Assembly: GCA_015060005.1 (NCBI GenBank) | Contig: SUZI01000001.1 | Location: 496,001 to 560,000 of the forward strand | From: Rikenellaceae bacterium | Lineage (GTDB): Bacteria > Bacteroidota > Bacteroidia > Bacteroidales > Rikenellaceae | DNA length: 64,000 bases | Direction: 5' to 3' | In this document: piece by piece, positions 16,855 to 25,604 of the stretch | Layout: each line of letters begins with the position of its first letter | Numbering within the stretch: position 1 is the stretch's first letter | Position numbers and translations under genes: made by a program | Notes under the pieces: generated by a model | What the model was told of the DNA's origin: nothing | What the model saw: the letters and a program-made list of their open reading frames with translations, nothing else | The model's database searches: none

Positions 16855-18012
16855 ATGATAGTACAATCAATCATCGACACCGACCTTTATAAGTTCACTA
16901 CGTCGTATGCCTATTTCAAGGCTTTTCCTCAAGCTGAAGGTACCTTCACCTTCCACGACCGCGAGGAGACACGCTACGATGAGGAGTTCGTAGAGCGTCT
17001 GCACAATGCTTTTACCGAGCTGGAGAGCCTGCGTCTGCGTGATGAGGAGTTCGAGTATATGGTACGCAGCTGCCGCTTCATCCCTCAAAACTATTTCGAG
17101 TGGCTGAAGCAGTTCCATTTCGAGGCTGATAAGATTAAGATATGGCTCGACGACGAGCAGCATCTGCGTATCGAGGTAACCGATTTTATGTATAAGGTTA
17201 CGCTCTACGAGATAGCTATCCTCTCGACTGTGTCTGCTCTACGCAACGAACACAATGTCATCGACCTCGATGAGGTTGTCCGCCGCCTCAAACCAAAGAT
17301 TGAGCTCTCAAACCGCGAGGGTATCCTCTTCTCGGATTTCGGCACACGTCGCCGCTTCTCTTTCGAGGTACATAAGGCTACGTTAGAGTATATCAAAGCC
17401 AACGCTATGTATTGCAACGGCACCTCCAACTGTTACTTGGCTATGACGCTCGATATGAAGCCTATCGGCACCTATCCTCACGAGCTTCCTATGTTCATCG
17501 CAGCCGTCAACGGAGGTCCTCGCCAGGCTAACTATTTAGCTATGGAGGAGTGGGTTAAGGTCTACGACGGATATTTGGGCATTGCTCTTACCGACAGTTT
17601 CGGCTCGGAGGTCTTCTTCAAGAACTTCTCCAAGAAGCACGCCTCGCTCTTCGATGGTGTACGTCAGGACTCGGGCGACCCTATCCGCTTTATCGATATG
17701 ACCATAGCACGTTACAAGGAGCTCGGTATCGACCCTATGACCAAGACTATCATCTTCAGCGACGCTTTAGACTTCCCCAAGGCTGCCGAGATTAAGAAGG
17801 CGTGCGAGGGCAGGATACGTTGCTCGTTTGGTATAGGCACCAACATCACCAACGACACAGGCTATAAGCCTTGCAATATCGTTATGAAGCTCTACACCTG
17901 CCGTATGAACCAGAAGCAGCAGCTGCGTAAATGTGTCAAGCTCTCGGATGTTCCGGGCAAGGCTATTGGCGACGCTCGCGAGGTTGATTTATACCGCCGT
18001 TTGTTGGAGTAA
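16855..18012 (+). CDS. pncB: Nicotinate phosphoribosyltransferase
   Basis: Couples nicotinate to PRPP with ATP hydrolysis, the Preiss-Handler step of NAD salvage; cytoplasmic. 385 residues. Seen: IIDTDLYKFTTSYAYFKAFP at the N-terminus, TFTFHDREETRY, NGTSNCYLAM, GTYPHELPMF, the PRPP-side DSFGSEVFFKNF with VRQDSGDP, and IGTNITND. It follows cinA by 20 bp and is likely in the same transcript, giving a small NAD-recycling group. Confidence 0.95.
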   Translation: MIVQSIIDTDLYKFTTSYAYFKAFPQAEGTFTFHDREETRYDEEFVERLHNAFTELESLRLRDEEFEYMVRSCRFIPQNYFEWLKQFHFEADKIKIWLDDEQHLRIEVTDFMYKVTLYEIAILSTVSALRNEHNVIDLDEVVRRLKPKIELSNREGILFSDFGTRRRFSFEVHKATLEYIKANAMYCNGTSNCYLAMTLDMKPIGTYPHELPMFIAAVNGGPRQANYLAMEEWVKVYDGYLGIALTDSFGSEVFFKNFSKKHASLFDGVRQDSGDPIRFIDMTIARYKELGIDPMTKTIIFSDALDFPKAAEIKKACEGRIRCSFGIGTNITNDTGYKPCNIVMKLYTCRMNQKQQLRKCVKLSDVPGKAIGDAREVDLYRRLLE

Positions 18013-18086
18013 TTGATGTTTTTGGGAACTGTTCTCCCGAATTTTAATTCAATTTTGCATAAAAACCACAATTTTGAATTTCGAAT

Positions 18087-18118
18087 TTTGAATTTTGAAT
18101 TTATTTTTCTTACCTTTG
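18087..18118 (+). promoter_or_regulatory. rpmB operon promoter with -33 inside TTTTGAA repeats
   Basis: -7 TACCTTTG at 18111-18118 and -33 TTTG at 18087-18090 with a 20-bp spacer. The -33 base triplet belongs to a run of heptamers (TTTTGAA, TTTCGAA, TTTTGAA, TTTTGAA) from about 18071. Confidence 0.65.
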
Positions 18119-18165
18119 CCAACCCTTATTATGGGGAAAAAGAAAACAAATTAAAGTAAAACAAA

Positions 18166-18399
18166 ATGAGAGTTTGCGAGATTACAGGTAAAACTGCTGT
18201 AGTGGGTAACAATGTTTCTCACTCAAACCGCAAGACCAAGCGTAAGTTCAACACTAACTTGAAGACTAAGCGTTTCTGGTCTGAGGAGGAGGGTCGCTGG
18301 TTTACTTTGAAGGTAACCACCTCTGGTATGAAAACAATTAACAAGAAGGGTTTGGCTGCTGCACTTAAGGAGGCTGCTGCACCAAAGAAGGTTTACTAA
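18166..18399 (+). CDS. rpmB: 50S ribosomal protein L28
   Basis: 77 residues, a structural protein of the large subunit. Seen: CEITGKTAVVGNNVSHSNRKTKRKF followed by RFWSEEEGRWFTLKVTTSGM, the standard L28 body. Codons are AAG/CGT/GGT-rich, as in highly expressed genes. First of the Bacteroidota order rpmB-rpmG-DUF4295-ftsY. Confidence 0.97.
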   Translation: MRVCEITGKTAVVGNNVSHSNRKTKRKFNTNLKTKRFWSEEEGRWFTLKVTTSGMKTINKKGLAAALKEAAAPKKVY

Positions 18400-18414
18400 A
18401 AACATCATTGACAA

Positions 18415-18597
18415 ATGGCAAAGAAAGGTAACAGAGTGCAGGTGATTTTGGAGTGCACCGAGCAGAAGGAGAGTGGTGTTGCAGGTATGTCACGTTACAT
18501 CACCACAAAGAACAAGAAGAACACCCCAGACCGTTTGGAGCGTCGTAAGTACAATCCATACTTGAAGAAGGTAACATTACATCGTGAAATTAAGTAA
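18415..18597 (+). CDS. rpmG: 50S ribosomal protein L33
   Basis: 60 residues. [41 protein letters not shown] and the C-terminal LHREIK are the L33 signature. Only one cysteine is present, so this is the zinc-free type. 15 bp after rpmB. Confidence 0.97.
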   Translation: MAKKGNRVQVILECTEQKESGVAGMSRYITTKNKKNTPDRLERRKYNPYLKKVTLHREIK

Positions 18598-18613
18598 GAA
18601 AGTAGGTTAAGTT

Positions 18614-18772
18614 ATGGCAAAGAAAGTAGTTGCAACCCTTAAGACGGGTACAGCAAAGAAGTACACTAAGTGTATCAAGATGGTAAAGTCAGAGAAGACC
18701 GGTGCTTACGTATTCAAGTCTCAGAACATTCTTGAGGAGGAGGATATCAAGGCTTACTTCGCTGAGAAATAA
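18614..18772 (+). CDS. DUF4295 family small protein
   Basis: 52 residues starting MAKKVVATLKTGTAKKYTK and ending EDIKAYFAEK. A tiny basic protein found in Bacteroidota directly after rpmG. Its position in a ribosomal operon and its lysine richness suggest a ribosome-associated role, but this is not established. 16 bp after rpmG and before a terminator. Confidence 0.92.
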   Translation: MAKKVVATLKTGTAKKYTKCIKMVKSEKTGAYVFKSQNILEEEDIKAYFAEK

Positions 18773-18802
18773 TTTTGGATTGTCGCCGTCGAGGCACAAT
18801 AC

Positions 18803-18838
18803 AAAAAAAGGCGTTCCTTTCGGGGTACGCCTTTTTTG
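18803..18838 (+). terminator. Terminator after the rpmB-rpmG-DUF4295 operon
   Basis: A-run, stem GGCGT..CC/GG..ACGCC, then seven T. Confidence 0.85.
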
Positions 18839-19024
18839 TTTGAGGTGAAAACTCAAATCTTAATCTTCAGCCGCAGACTTTAGTAACCTTTAGTTTCCCT
18901 TTAGTAACCTCTAACTAATCTAATTCCTCATTACTCATTAAATAAAACGTCATTCCCCGACTTGCGTAGCAAGACGATGGGAATCTACCGCTTACAAGAC
19001 CAAAACTTAATTTTGAATTTTCCA
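18839..19024. repeat. Composite intergenic repeat island
   Basis: Holds GGTGAAAAC-like bases, decamers of the type TTTAGTAACC, a 42-bp REP-like hairpin and one TTTTGAA block, the same modules as at 10.7 kb. No gene is seen. Confidence 0.7.
18948..18989 (+). repeat. REP-like palindromic element
   Basis: Identical over 42 bp to 10719-10760; ATTCCC/GGGAAT and CTTGC/GCAAG arms. Confidence 0.8.
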
Positions 19025-19056
19025 TTTGGTAATCTTCCGTTTTTGTAGTAATTTTG
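19025..19056 (+). promoter_or_regulatory. ftsY promoter
   Basis: -33 TTTG at 19025-19028, a 20-bp spacer and -7 TAATTTTG at 19049-19056. Confidence 0.65.
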
Positions 19057-19084
19057 CAATATATATACATTAAAAATAAGGTAT

Positions 19085-20170
19085 ATGGGATTTTTTGACC
19101 TTTTTAAGAAAAAACATACTCCACAGCAGGAGAGCGTAGCACCTCAAGCCGATGAGGCTACAACACCTCAGCCAGCTGCCGAGACCCTATCGGCAGAGCC
19201 CCAGGCAGAGCCTGAGAAGCAGGAGGAGCAAAAGCAGGAGGAGCGTAAGGAGCTTGCTGCCGGTTTGGAGAAGACCAAGACGGGCTTCTTCTCAAAGTTG
19301 GCACGTGCTATCGCGGGCCGCTCGACTGTTGATGCCGACGTGCTGGATGATTTGGAGGAGGTGCTCATCACATCCGACGTGGGTGTAGAGACCACAGTCC
19401 GCATCATCAACCGCATCGAGGCACGTATCGCACGCGACAAGTATATGAACACCTCGGAGCTCAATGCCATCCTTCGCGATGAGATTGCCTCACTTTTGGA
19501 GGAGTCGCACTCCAAGCGAGAGGATATGGGTATCGAGGTCAAGGAGGGTATGCCTTACGTTATGATGGTCGTGGGAGTGAATGGTGTGGGTAAGACCACC
19601 ACCATCGGCAAACTCGCCGCCAAACTCACTGCCGCAGGTCGTAAGGTATATATCGGTGCTGCCGATACCTTCCGTGCTGCTGCTATCGACCAGCTCGGCG
19701 TGTGGGCAGAACGTGCCGGAGCCTCTATGATTCGCCAGGAGATGGGCTCGGACCCTGCCTCGGTAGCTTTCGACACATTGAAGTCGGCTGTTGCCAATGG
19801 TGCCGACGTGGTTTTGATTGATACCGCAGGTCGCCTCCACAATAAGGTAGGTTTGATGAACGAGCTTACAAAGATTCGTAATGTTATGGCGAAAGTCATC
19901 CCCGATGCACCACACGAAGTTATGTTGGTGCTGGATGGCTCTACGGGACAGAATGCCTTTGAGCAGGCTCGCCAGTTCACCCAGGCTACGCAAGTTACCT
20001 CGCTCACTATCACCAAGTTGGATGGTACAGCCAAGGGTGGTGTTGTCATCGGTATCAGCGACCAGTTCCACATCCCAGTACGTTATATCGGCATCGGCGA
20101 GGGTATTGACCAGCTAAAGATGTTCGACCGCCACGAGTTTGTCAACGCCCTATTCGGCGAGCATAAATAA
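19085..20170 (+). CDS. ftsY: Signal recognition particle receptor FtsY
   Basis: SRP receptor GTPase that brings ribosome-nascent chains to the translocon at the inner membrane. 361 residues: an acidic, Gln/Glu-rich A region (about 10-60), a helical N domain, and a G domain with GVNGVGKTTT at 164-173, DTAGR and TKLDGTAKGGV. The C-terminal GIGEGIDQLKMFDRHEFVNALF is characteristic. rimO follows by 11 bp. Confidence 0.97.
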   Translation: MGFFDLFKKKHTPQQESVAPQADEATTPQPAAETLSAEPQAEPEKQEEQKQEERKELAAGLEKTKTGFFSKLARAIAGRSTVDADVLDDLEEVLITSDVGVETTVRIINRIEARIARDKYMNTSELNAILRDEIASLLEESHSKREDMGIEVKEGMPYVMMVVGVNGVGKTTTIGKLAAKLTAAGRKVYIGAADTFRAAAIDQLGVWAERAGASMIRQEMGSDPASVAFDTLKSAVANGADVVLIDTAGRLHNKVGLMNELTKIRNVMAKVIPDAPHEVMLVLDGSTGQNAFEQARQFTQATQVTSLTITKLDGTAKGGVVIGISDQFHIPVRYIGIGEGIDQLKMFDRHEFVNALFGEHK

Positions 20171-20181
20171 TATTCAGGACG

Positions 20182-21492
20182 ATGAAACTGCTCAACCTTA
20201 TCACTCTCGGCTGCTCGAAGAACACCGTCGACTCGGAGCACTTAGCGGCACAACTTGCCCAGGCTGGCTATGTCGTTGTCTTCGATAGCGACTCTCGTGC
20301 CGACGTTGTCGTCATCAACACCTGTGGCTTCATCGGCGATGCCAAGCAGGAGAGTATCGAGACCATCCTCGCCGCTGTCCAGGCTAAGGAGGAGGGACTC
20401 ATCGACGAGCTCTTCGTCATAGGTTGCCTGAGCGAGCGTTATGCCGACGAGCTGCGAGCAGAGATTCCCGAGGTTGACCAATATTTCGGTGTCAAGGATT
20501 GGGCAGCAATCGTCGAGCGTCTTGGCGGAGAGCACCGCGAGGAGTTGCTCTCGACACGACTGACCTCTACCCCACCCCACTACGCCTACCTGAAGATTGC
20601 CGAGGGGTGTAACTGGAAGTGCGGCTATTGTGCCATACCGCTCATCCGTGGTAAGCACATCTCTGTTCCTATGGAGCAGCTCCTGGAGGAGGCACGCAAC
20701 CTCGCAGCAGAGGGTGTACGCGAGTTGATGGTCATCGCACAAGACACCACCTACTACGGTATCGACCTCTATGGTGAGCGTCGTCTGGCGGAGCTTTTAG
20801 AGCAGTTGTGCCGCATCGAGGGTATCGAATGGATACGCCTGCACTACGCCTATCCGACAGCCTTCCCACAGGATGTCATCGACGTTATGGCACGCGAGAA
20901 GAAGATTTGCAAATATCTCGACATCCCTTTCCAGCATATATCGGACAATATGCTCTCGGCTATGAAGCGTCGCCACACCAAGGCGGAGGCTATGGAGCTC
21001 ATTGCCCGTCTGCGTGAGGCTATCCCCGATATCGCACTGCGTACCACGCTGCTCGTCGGCTACCCAGGCGAGAGGGAGGAGGACGTGCGTGAGTTGGAGG
21101 AGTTTGTCCGTGAGGTGCGTTTCGAGCGATTGGGCGTCTTCCCCTACTCGGAGGAGGAGGGTACCTATTCGGCTACGAACCTTCGTGATGATGTCCCCGA
21201 GGAGGAGAAGGAGCGTCGTGCCGCACGTATTATGCGTCTGCAGGAGGATATATCGCTTCAGAACAACGAGCGACGTGTGGGCGAGGAGCTTAGCGTTATT
21301 GTCGACTCACGCCAGGGCGACTACTATGTTGCTCGCTCCGAGTACGACTCGCCCGAGGTGGACCAGGAGATACTCATAGCAGCTACCGACCGACAGCTGC
21401 GACGTGGTAAGTTCTACCGTGTGAGGATTACCGCAGCCGACAATTACGACCTCTATGGCGAGGTTATCTCGGCGGTTAAGTCCCCACGATAG
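20182..21492 (+). CDS. rimO: Ribosomal protein S12 methylthiotransferase
   Basis: A radical SAM enzyme that methylthiolates the conserved aspartate of ribosomal protein S12. 436 residues. The N-terminal UPF0004 domain has its auxiliary-cluster cysteines at 11, 48 and 82; the radical SAM motif CNWKCGYC lies at 143-150; a TRAM domain (VIVDSRQGDYYVARSEYDSPEVD) closes the protein. The LGCSKNTVDSE start and the TRAM ending favour RimO over MiaB. Confidence 0.94.
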   Translation: MKLLNLITLGCSKNTVDSEHLAAQLAQAGYVVVFDSDSRADVVVINTCGFIGDAKQESIETILAAVQAKEEGLIDELFVIGCLSERYADELRAEIPEVDQYFGVKDWAAIVERLGGEHREELLSTRLTSTPPHYAYLKIAEGCNWKCGYCAIPLIRGKHISVPMEQLLEEARNLAAEGVRELMVIAQDTTYYGIDLYGERRLAELLEQLCRIEGIEWIRLHYAYPTAFPQDVIDVMAREKKICKYLDIPFQHISDNMLSAMKRRHTKAEAMELIARLREAIPDIALRTTLLVGYPGEREEDVRELEEFVREVRFERLGVFPYSEEEGTYSATNLRDDVPEEEKERRAARIMRLQEDISLQNNERRVGEELSVIVDSRQGDYYVARSEYDSPEVDQEILIAATDRQLRRGKFYRVRITAADNYDLYGEVISAVKSPR

Positions 21493-21510
21493 GTTTTTAC
21501 TGGGAAACTA

Positions 21511-21541
21511 TTTGATATTAATTATATTTTTATTACCTTTG
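21511..21541 (+). promoter_or_regulatory. Promoter of the coiled-coil/zapA operon
   Basis: -33 TTTG at 21511-21514, 19-bp spacer, -7 TACCTTTG at 21534-21541. Confidence 0.65.
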
Positions 21542-21571
21542 AGTGCCTGAATTTGTTTCAGACTTTGATTT

Positions 21572-21871
21572 ATGGCTTGTAAGAGTATTATAACCCACAT
21601 TGAGGCTCAGGCAGAGCGAGTTATTGCCCAACACGAGGAGTTGGAGGCTGCCTTTGTTGCGTTACAGAGTGAACGCGACGCTTTGCTGCGTGAGCTGCGT
21701 ACACAAGCCGAGCAGATACAACAGCTCAAGGCAGAGCTCAAGAAGATGGAGCTTATGCAGAGTCTCGGAGGCAAGTCGGCAGATAAGACCAAGTCTCGTG
21801 CACGTATCAACCTGTTATTGCGGGAGGTTGACAAGTGCATTAAATTACTCACCAAGACTGAAAACAATTAA
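21572..21871 (+). CDS. Small coiled-coil protein upstream of zapA
   Basis: 99 residues, almost wholly a heptad-rich helix (about 8-60: IEAQAERVIAQHEELEAAF, ELRTQAEQIQQLKAELKKM), then a basic segment and a C-terminal helix RINLLLREVDKCIKLL. No known domain. It sits three bases before zapA in one transcript, so a division-linked, ZapB-like role is plausible but unproven. Confidence 0.75.
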   Translation: MACKSIITHIEAQAERVIAQHEELEAAFVALQSERDALLRELRTQAEQIQQLKAELKKMELMQSLGGKSADKTKSRARINLLLREVDKCIKLLTKTENN

Positions 21872-21874
21872 GCG

Positions 21875-22183
21875 ATGGCTAAACAGAAGATAAACCTCAA
21901 GGTAGCAGGCAAAGCCTACTCGATGACAATCGATATCGAGAAGGAGGAGGTCTATCGCCTTGCCGAGCGAGAGCTCAACGCCAACATCAGCCGTCTGCAG
22001 AAGACCTTTGGTGAGAGTTGCGACATTAAAGATTGTTTAGCTATTTCGGCACTACAATTTTGTATAAACAACATCGCCATCTCACGCCAGAACGAGCTTG
22101 AGAGTGATGATATGAAGGCTTTGGACAAGCTCTCACAGCGTTTGGATAAGCACCTCAACCGCTTAGACAAGAGCAACAAGTAA
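21875..22183 (+). CDS. zapA: Cell division protein ZapA
   Basis: 102 residues. Binds FtsZ and bundles its filaments at the septum. The N-terminal KINLKVAGKAYSMTIDIEKEEVYRLAERELN is the ZapA fold, and the C-terminal half is a long helix for dimerisation. It starts three bases after the coiled-coil gene. A 6S-like RNA follows, an arrangement known for ssrS in other phyla. Confidence 0.88.
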   Translation: MAKQKINLKVAGKAYSMTIDIEKEEVYRLAERELNANISRLQKTFGESCDIKDCLAISALQFCINNIAISRQNELESDDMKALDKLSQRLDKHLNRLDKSNK

Positions 22184-22252
22184 GTTTCGCTCGGGAGTCA
22201 GAGTCCGCTACTCATAGTGGTAGCAAAGAGTTCTTTACATAGAAAAATCTAC

Positions 22253-22447
22253 CCGCATAGATTTCCTTATAGCTTTGCGAACTGAACACTTATTACATTG
22301 GGTCAACTCTCGGCTTAGTCAAAACCAGGCCTTAACCCTTCGGGGTGTGTCAGATGGCACCGTTGGACGGTTGCGATTGTCGGAGCCCCACACTTGACTT
22401 ATCTACAGATTCGTCAAACAAGAGAAGGAAACACTATGCGGTTTTTT
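22253..22447 (+). ncRNA. ssrS: 6S-like RNA
   Basis: About 195 nt closed by a long terminal helix: CCGCATAG at 22253-22260 pairs with CTATGCGG at 22434-22441, and TTTCCTT at 22262-22268 pairs with AAGGAAA at 22425-22431. Six T follow directly, as in an intrinsic terminator. Length, the single long rod and the position after zapA all fit 6S RNA, which binds RNA polymerase as a promoter mimic. I did not model the central bubble, and no clear TAnnTTTG promoter is visible, so it may be processed from the zapA transcript. Confidence 0.7.
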
Positions 22448-22497
22448 ATTTTTGACAATTTTTTAGACTAACATAAATTTATTTACAACTAAAAACT

Positions 22498-24048
22498 ATG
22501 GAGATATCAATAATAATTACAGCGGTTATCAGCGTGATAGTGGGTGCTGTGGGTTATATGCTCATCACCACCTTCGTCACGAAGAATACCATACAGAAGC
22601 AGCGTGCCGCAGCACTCAAGGAGGCTGAGGTCGAGGGCGAGATGATTAAGAAGGAGAAGATTCTCCAGGCTAAGGAGAAGTTCATCCAGCTCAAGAGTGA
22701 GCACGACCGCCAGATAAACGAGCGTAACCAGAAGATTGCTCAGAGCGAGCAGCGTGCCAAGCAGATTGAGGCTAATCTCACAAATCAGCAACGCGATTTG
22801 GAGAATAAGATTAAGGAGAACGACCGTCTGAAGGAGCAGATGTCGAGCCAGATGCAGAGCCTCAACACCCGTAAGGAGGAGCTTGCAGCCATCATACGCG
22901 AGCAGAACACACGTCTGGAGCAGATTTCGGGTATGAGTGCCGAGGATGCAAAGAACATCCTCATCGAAAATATGAAAGCTGAGGCGAAGAGCGAGGCTGC
23001 ATCCTATATCAACGAGACTATCGAGGAGGCTAAGCTCACCGCCACCAAGGAGGCTAAGCGTATCATCGTTACCTCTATCCAACGCGTAGCTACCGAGACC
23101 GCTATTGAGAATGCCGTTACGGTGTTCAACATCGACAGCGACGAGGTCAAGGGTCGTATCATCGGTCGTGAGGGACGTAACATACGTGCTTTGGAGGCAG
23201 CCACCGGCATCGAGATTATCGTTGACGACACCCCCGAGGCTATTATCTTGAGTGGTTTCGACCCTGTACGTCGCGAGATAGCACGTCTGGCGTTGCACCA
23301 GCTCGTTACCGATGGACGTATCCACCCAGCACGTATCGAGGAGGTTGTAGCCAAGGTCAAGAAGCAGATTGAGGAGGAGATTGTCGAGGTAGGTAAGCGT
23401 ACCGCCATCGATTTGGGTATCCACGGTCTTCACCCCGAGCTCATCCGCCTTATCGGTAAGATGAAGTACCGCTCGTCGTATGGTCAGAATCTGTTGCAGC
23501 ACGCACGTGAGACTGCCAACTTAGCAGGTATTATGGCATCGGAGCTTGGTCTTAACCCTAAGACAGCACGCCGAGCAGGTCTGTTGCACGACGTAGGTAA
23601 GGTGCCCGATGATGAGCCAGAGTTGCCACACGCAATCATCGGTATGAAGCTCGCAGAGAAGTATAAGGAGAAGGCTGAGGTATGCAATGCTATCGGAGCA
23701 CACCACGACGAGGTTGAGATGACATCAATGATTGCACCTATCATTCAGGTGTGCGATGCTATTTCGGGAGCACGTCCAGGAGCACGTCGTGAGGTTGTGG
23801 AATCATATATCAAGCGACTGAAGGAGATGGAGGATATCGCACTCTCTTACCCAGGTGTTGTTAAGACCTACGCTATCCAGGCAGGACGTGAGCTGCGTGT
23901 TATCGTTGGTGCTGACAAGCTCTCAGACCAGGAGTCGGAGTCTCTATCACACGACATAGCCAAGAAGATTCAGGATGAGATGACCTACCCAGGTCAGGTA
24001 AAGATTACCGTCATCCGCGAGACTCGCTCGGTAAGCTACGCCAAGTAG
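22498..24048 (+). CDS. rny: Ribonuclease Y
   Basis: A membrane-anchored endoribonuclease that starts mRNA decay. 516 residues: an N-terminal transmembrane helix (about 5-27), a long coiled coil (about 30-190), a KH domain ([28 protein letters not shown]) and an HD domain with the metal motif GLLHDVGK. Full family length (about 510-520). It has its own leader after the 6S-like RNA and is followed by a strong terminator. Confidence 0.96.
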   Translation: MEISIIITAVISVIVGAVGYMLITTFVTKNTIQKQRAAALKEAEVEGEMIKKEKILQAKEKFIQLKSEHDRQINERNQKIAQSEQRAKQIEANLTNQQRDLENKIKENDRLKEQMSSQMQSLNTRKEELAAIIREQNTRLEQISGMSAEDAKNILIENMKAEAKSEAASYINETIEEAKLTATKEAKRIIVTSIQRVATETAIENAVTVFNIDSDEVKGRIIGREGRNIRALEAATGIEIIVDDTPEAIILSGFDPVRREIARLALHQLVTDGRIHPARIEEVVAKVKKQIEEEIVEVGKRTAIDLGIHGLHPELIRLIGKMKYRSSYGQNLLQHARETANLAGIMASELGLNPKTARRAGLLHDVGKVPDDEPELPHAIIGMKLAEKYKEKAEVCNAIGAHHDEVEMTSMIAPIIQVCDAISGARPGARREVVESYIKRLKEMEDIALSYPGVVKTYAIQAGRELRVIVGADKLSDQESESLSHDIAKKIQDEMTYPGQVKITVIRETRSVSYAK

Positions 24049-24065
24049 TCGTATACCTTATATAT

Positions 24066-24108
24066 AAAAAAAAGACGTGTCTAATAAGTTTAGATACGTC
24101 TTTTTTTG
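24066..24108. terminator. Bidirectional terminator between rny and yidD
   Basis: GACGT.TCTAA/TTAGA.ACGTC stem flanked by A-run and T-run, so it serves both convergent transcripts. Confidence 0.85.
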
Positions 24109-24134
24109 TCGAAAGCTGTATAATAAGCGGGATT

Positions 24135-24395
24135 TCAAGGCACAGGGTCATACCCACTCCCACCCCACGGATGACATCTGAGTATTCGTCTGAGCGTCAG
24201 CCAGCCGCCCTTCAGTGGGCCGTGCTTACGCAGAGCCTGCAAAGCATATTGCGAGCAGGTGGGTGTAAAACGACAGCAGGGAGGCTTCAGAGGCGATATA
24301 CAATACTGGTAGAACTTCACCAGCACAATCAGCGGAAAGGTGAGCACCCTCTTACAAACTCTCCTGCACGTGCTCCAAAATCCGTTTGATTGCAT
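24135..24395 (-). CDS. yidD: Membrane protein insertion efficiency factor YidD
   Basis: 86 residues. The family motif [20 protein letters not shown] is present, with an N-terminal amphipathic/hydrophobic helix ([20 protein letters not shown]). It assists YidC-dependent insertion at the inner membrane. It overlaps the rnpA 3' end by 44 bases, as in many Bacteroidota. A later start is possible. Confidence 0.93.
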   Translation of the reverse strand: MQSNGFWSTCRRVCKRVLTFPLIVLVKFYQYCISPLKPPCCRFTPTCSQYALQALRKHGPLKGGWLTLRRILRCHPWGGSGYDPVP

Positions 24396-24738
24396 ACTCT
24401 ATGGTTTTATACGATGCTACATCTTTCGTCGAGAGCACAAAAGCTATGCTCACCGCTACGCCCTTCTCTCGCACCACCTCTTTCAGCGAGGCGTTGTTGA
24501 GTCGGTATGCCTCGCGTGAGCGACGTTTCAGCAGGTTACGCTTATTTGCCCTCTTATGAAACTTCTTGGGAACAGAGAACATCACGCTCACACTACCCTC
24601 TTTACCCTCGCCACACGCCTCTGCGAGCAGCAGGTGTCTGAACGGATACGTAAAGCCCGACCGCCCCTCGCTGAATAATCGGCGAATGGCACTAAGCGAC
24701 CGCAGTCGCTCGGCACGCGTTAGGCTCTTCTCTGACAT
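24352..24738 (-). CDS. rnpA: Ribonuclease P protein component
   Basis: 128 residues. Protein subunit of RNase P, which matures tRNA 5' ends. The RNA-binding motif [14 protein letters not shown] and the N-terminal [15 protein letters not shown] are typical. Located between hemD and yidD in the long leftward gene train. Confidence 0.94.
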   Translation of the reverse strand: MSEKSLTRAERLRSLSAIRRLFSEGRSGFTYPFRHLLLAEACGEGKEGSVSVMFSVPKKFHKRANKRNLLKRRSREAYRLNNASLKEVVREKGVAVSIAFVLSTKDVASYKTIEYAIKRILEHVQESL

Positions 24739-24746
24739 AGGTTGTT

Positions 24747-25601
24747 CTATTTCTTCTCGGCTGCAGCACGTGAGCGGCTCTTCTTCTGCAACTTACTCTG
24801 CTGTGTACGGATAAACTCCTCTTTAGCCTCATCGTTTCTGAGTTCCACGTCGGCTACCTGCTCACCACGCTTTAGCTTCGCGAGATATATATCTATCGCC
24901 TTCGCCATCGATGGTGCCTCGGGTGATGGGGCAGAAGCCTTCACCTTCATACCGCCATCCAATGCCGCACGCAATGTCGCCGAGCCAAATGTAGCCACTA
25001 TAGGCAGCTCCTCCACCTTGAAGTTCTCCAGCACGCTCTTCACGTCTGATGGCGAGTAGAGTGCCATCACGTCGTATGCCGAGGGCTTCACCTCGCTCAT
25101 ATCTGCCGCCACCGTACGTGCCAATATTACAGGGTCGTAGTTTATGCCCAACTTGGTCAATGTCTCGGGCAGCTCAGGCTTATGAGGCTCGCTCAAGGCA
25201 AGCATAAAACGCTCACTCTTGTGCTTTATAATCTGCTCCAGCAGGTTTGTAAACGTACCATCGGCAAACGATATCTTACGCTTACGATATACGATATACT
25301 TCTGCAAGTAGAGTGCTACCGCCTCGGTGTTGCAGATATATTTCATTGTCTCGGGAATCGTTATTCGAGCATCCTCACACACCTTGAAAAAGCTATCCAC
25401 CGTCGTACGCGATGTGAAAATCACCGCTGTATGGTCCAGCACCTCTACTCGCTGCGAGCGAAACTCCTTGAGCGAGACACCTACCGTACGAATGAGTGGT
25501 TTGTATTCTATCTCCACGCCGTATGTAGATGAGAGAGCATAAAAAGGCGACTTCTCCATCACAGTCGGACGTGGCTGTGAAATCAAAATTTTATTTACCA
25601 T
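24747..25601 (-). CDS. hemD: Uroporphyrinogen-III synthase
   Basis: Closes hydroxymethylbilane to uroporphyrinogen III in haem and corrin synthesis. About 284 residues with the HemD two-lobe pattern: ILISQPRP, AVIFTSRTTVDSFF, VMALYSPSDVKSVLENF and PIVATFGSATLRAA. I start at ATG; a GTG directly before it also abuts the upstream stop. The lysine/arginine-rich last 40 residues are longer than usual. The HemD-DUF4271 pairing is common in Bacteroidota. Confidence 0.88.
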   Translation of the reverse strand: MVNKILISQPRPTVMEKSPFYALSSTYGVEIEYKPLIRTVGVSLKEFRSQRVEVLDHTAVIFTSRTTVDSFFKVCEDARITIPETMKYICNTEAVALYLQKYIVYRKRKISFADGTFTNLLEQIIKHKSERFMLALSEPHKPELPETLTKLGINYDPVILARTVAADMSEVKPSAYDVMALYSPSDVKSVLENFKVEELPIVATFGSATLRAALDGGMKVKASAPSPEAPSMAKAIDIYLAKLKRGEQVADVELRNDEAKEEFIRTQQSKLQKKSRSRAAAEKK

Positions 25602-25604
25602 CAC

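Noticed and set aside
22507..23502. 331-codon open frame antisense to rny
   Set aside because: Leucine-rich complement of the rny coiled coil; no motif and no promoter.
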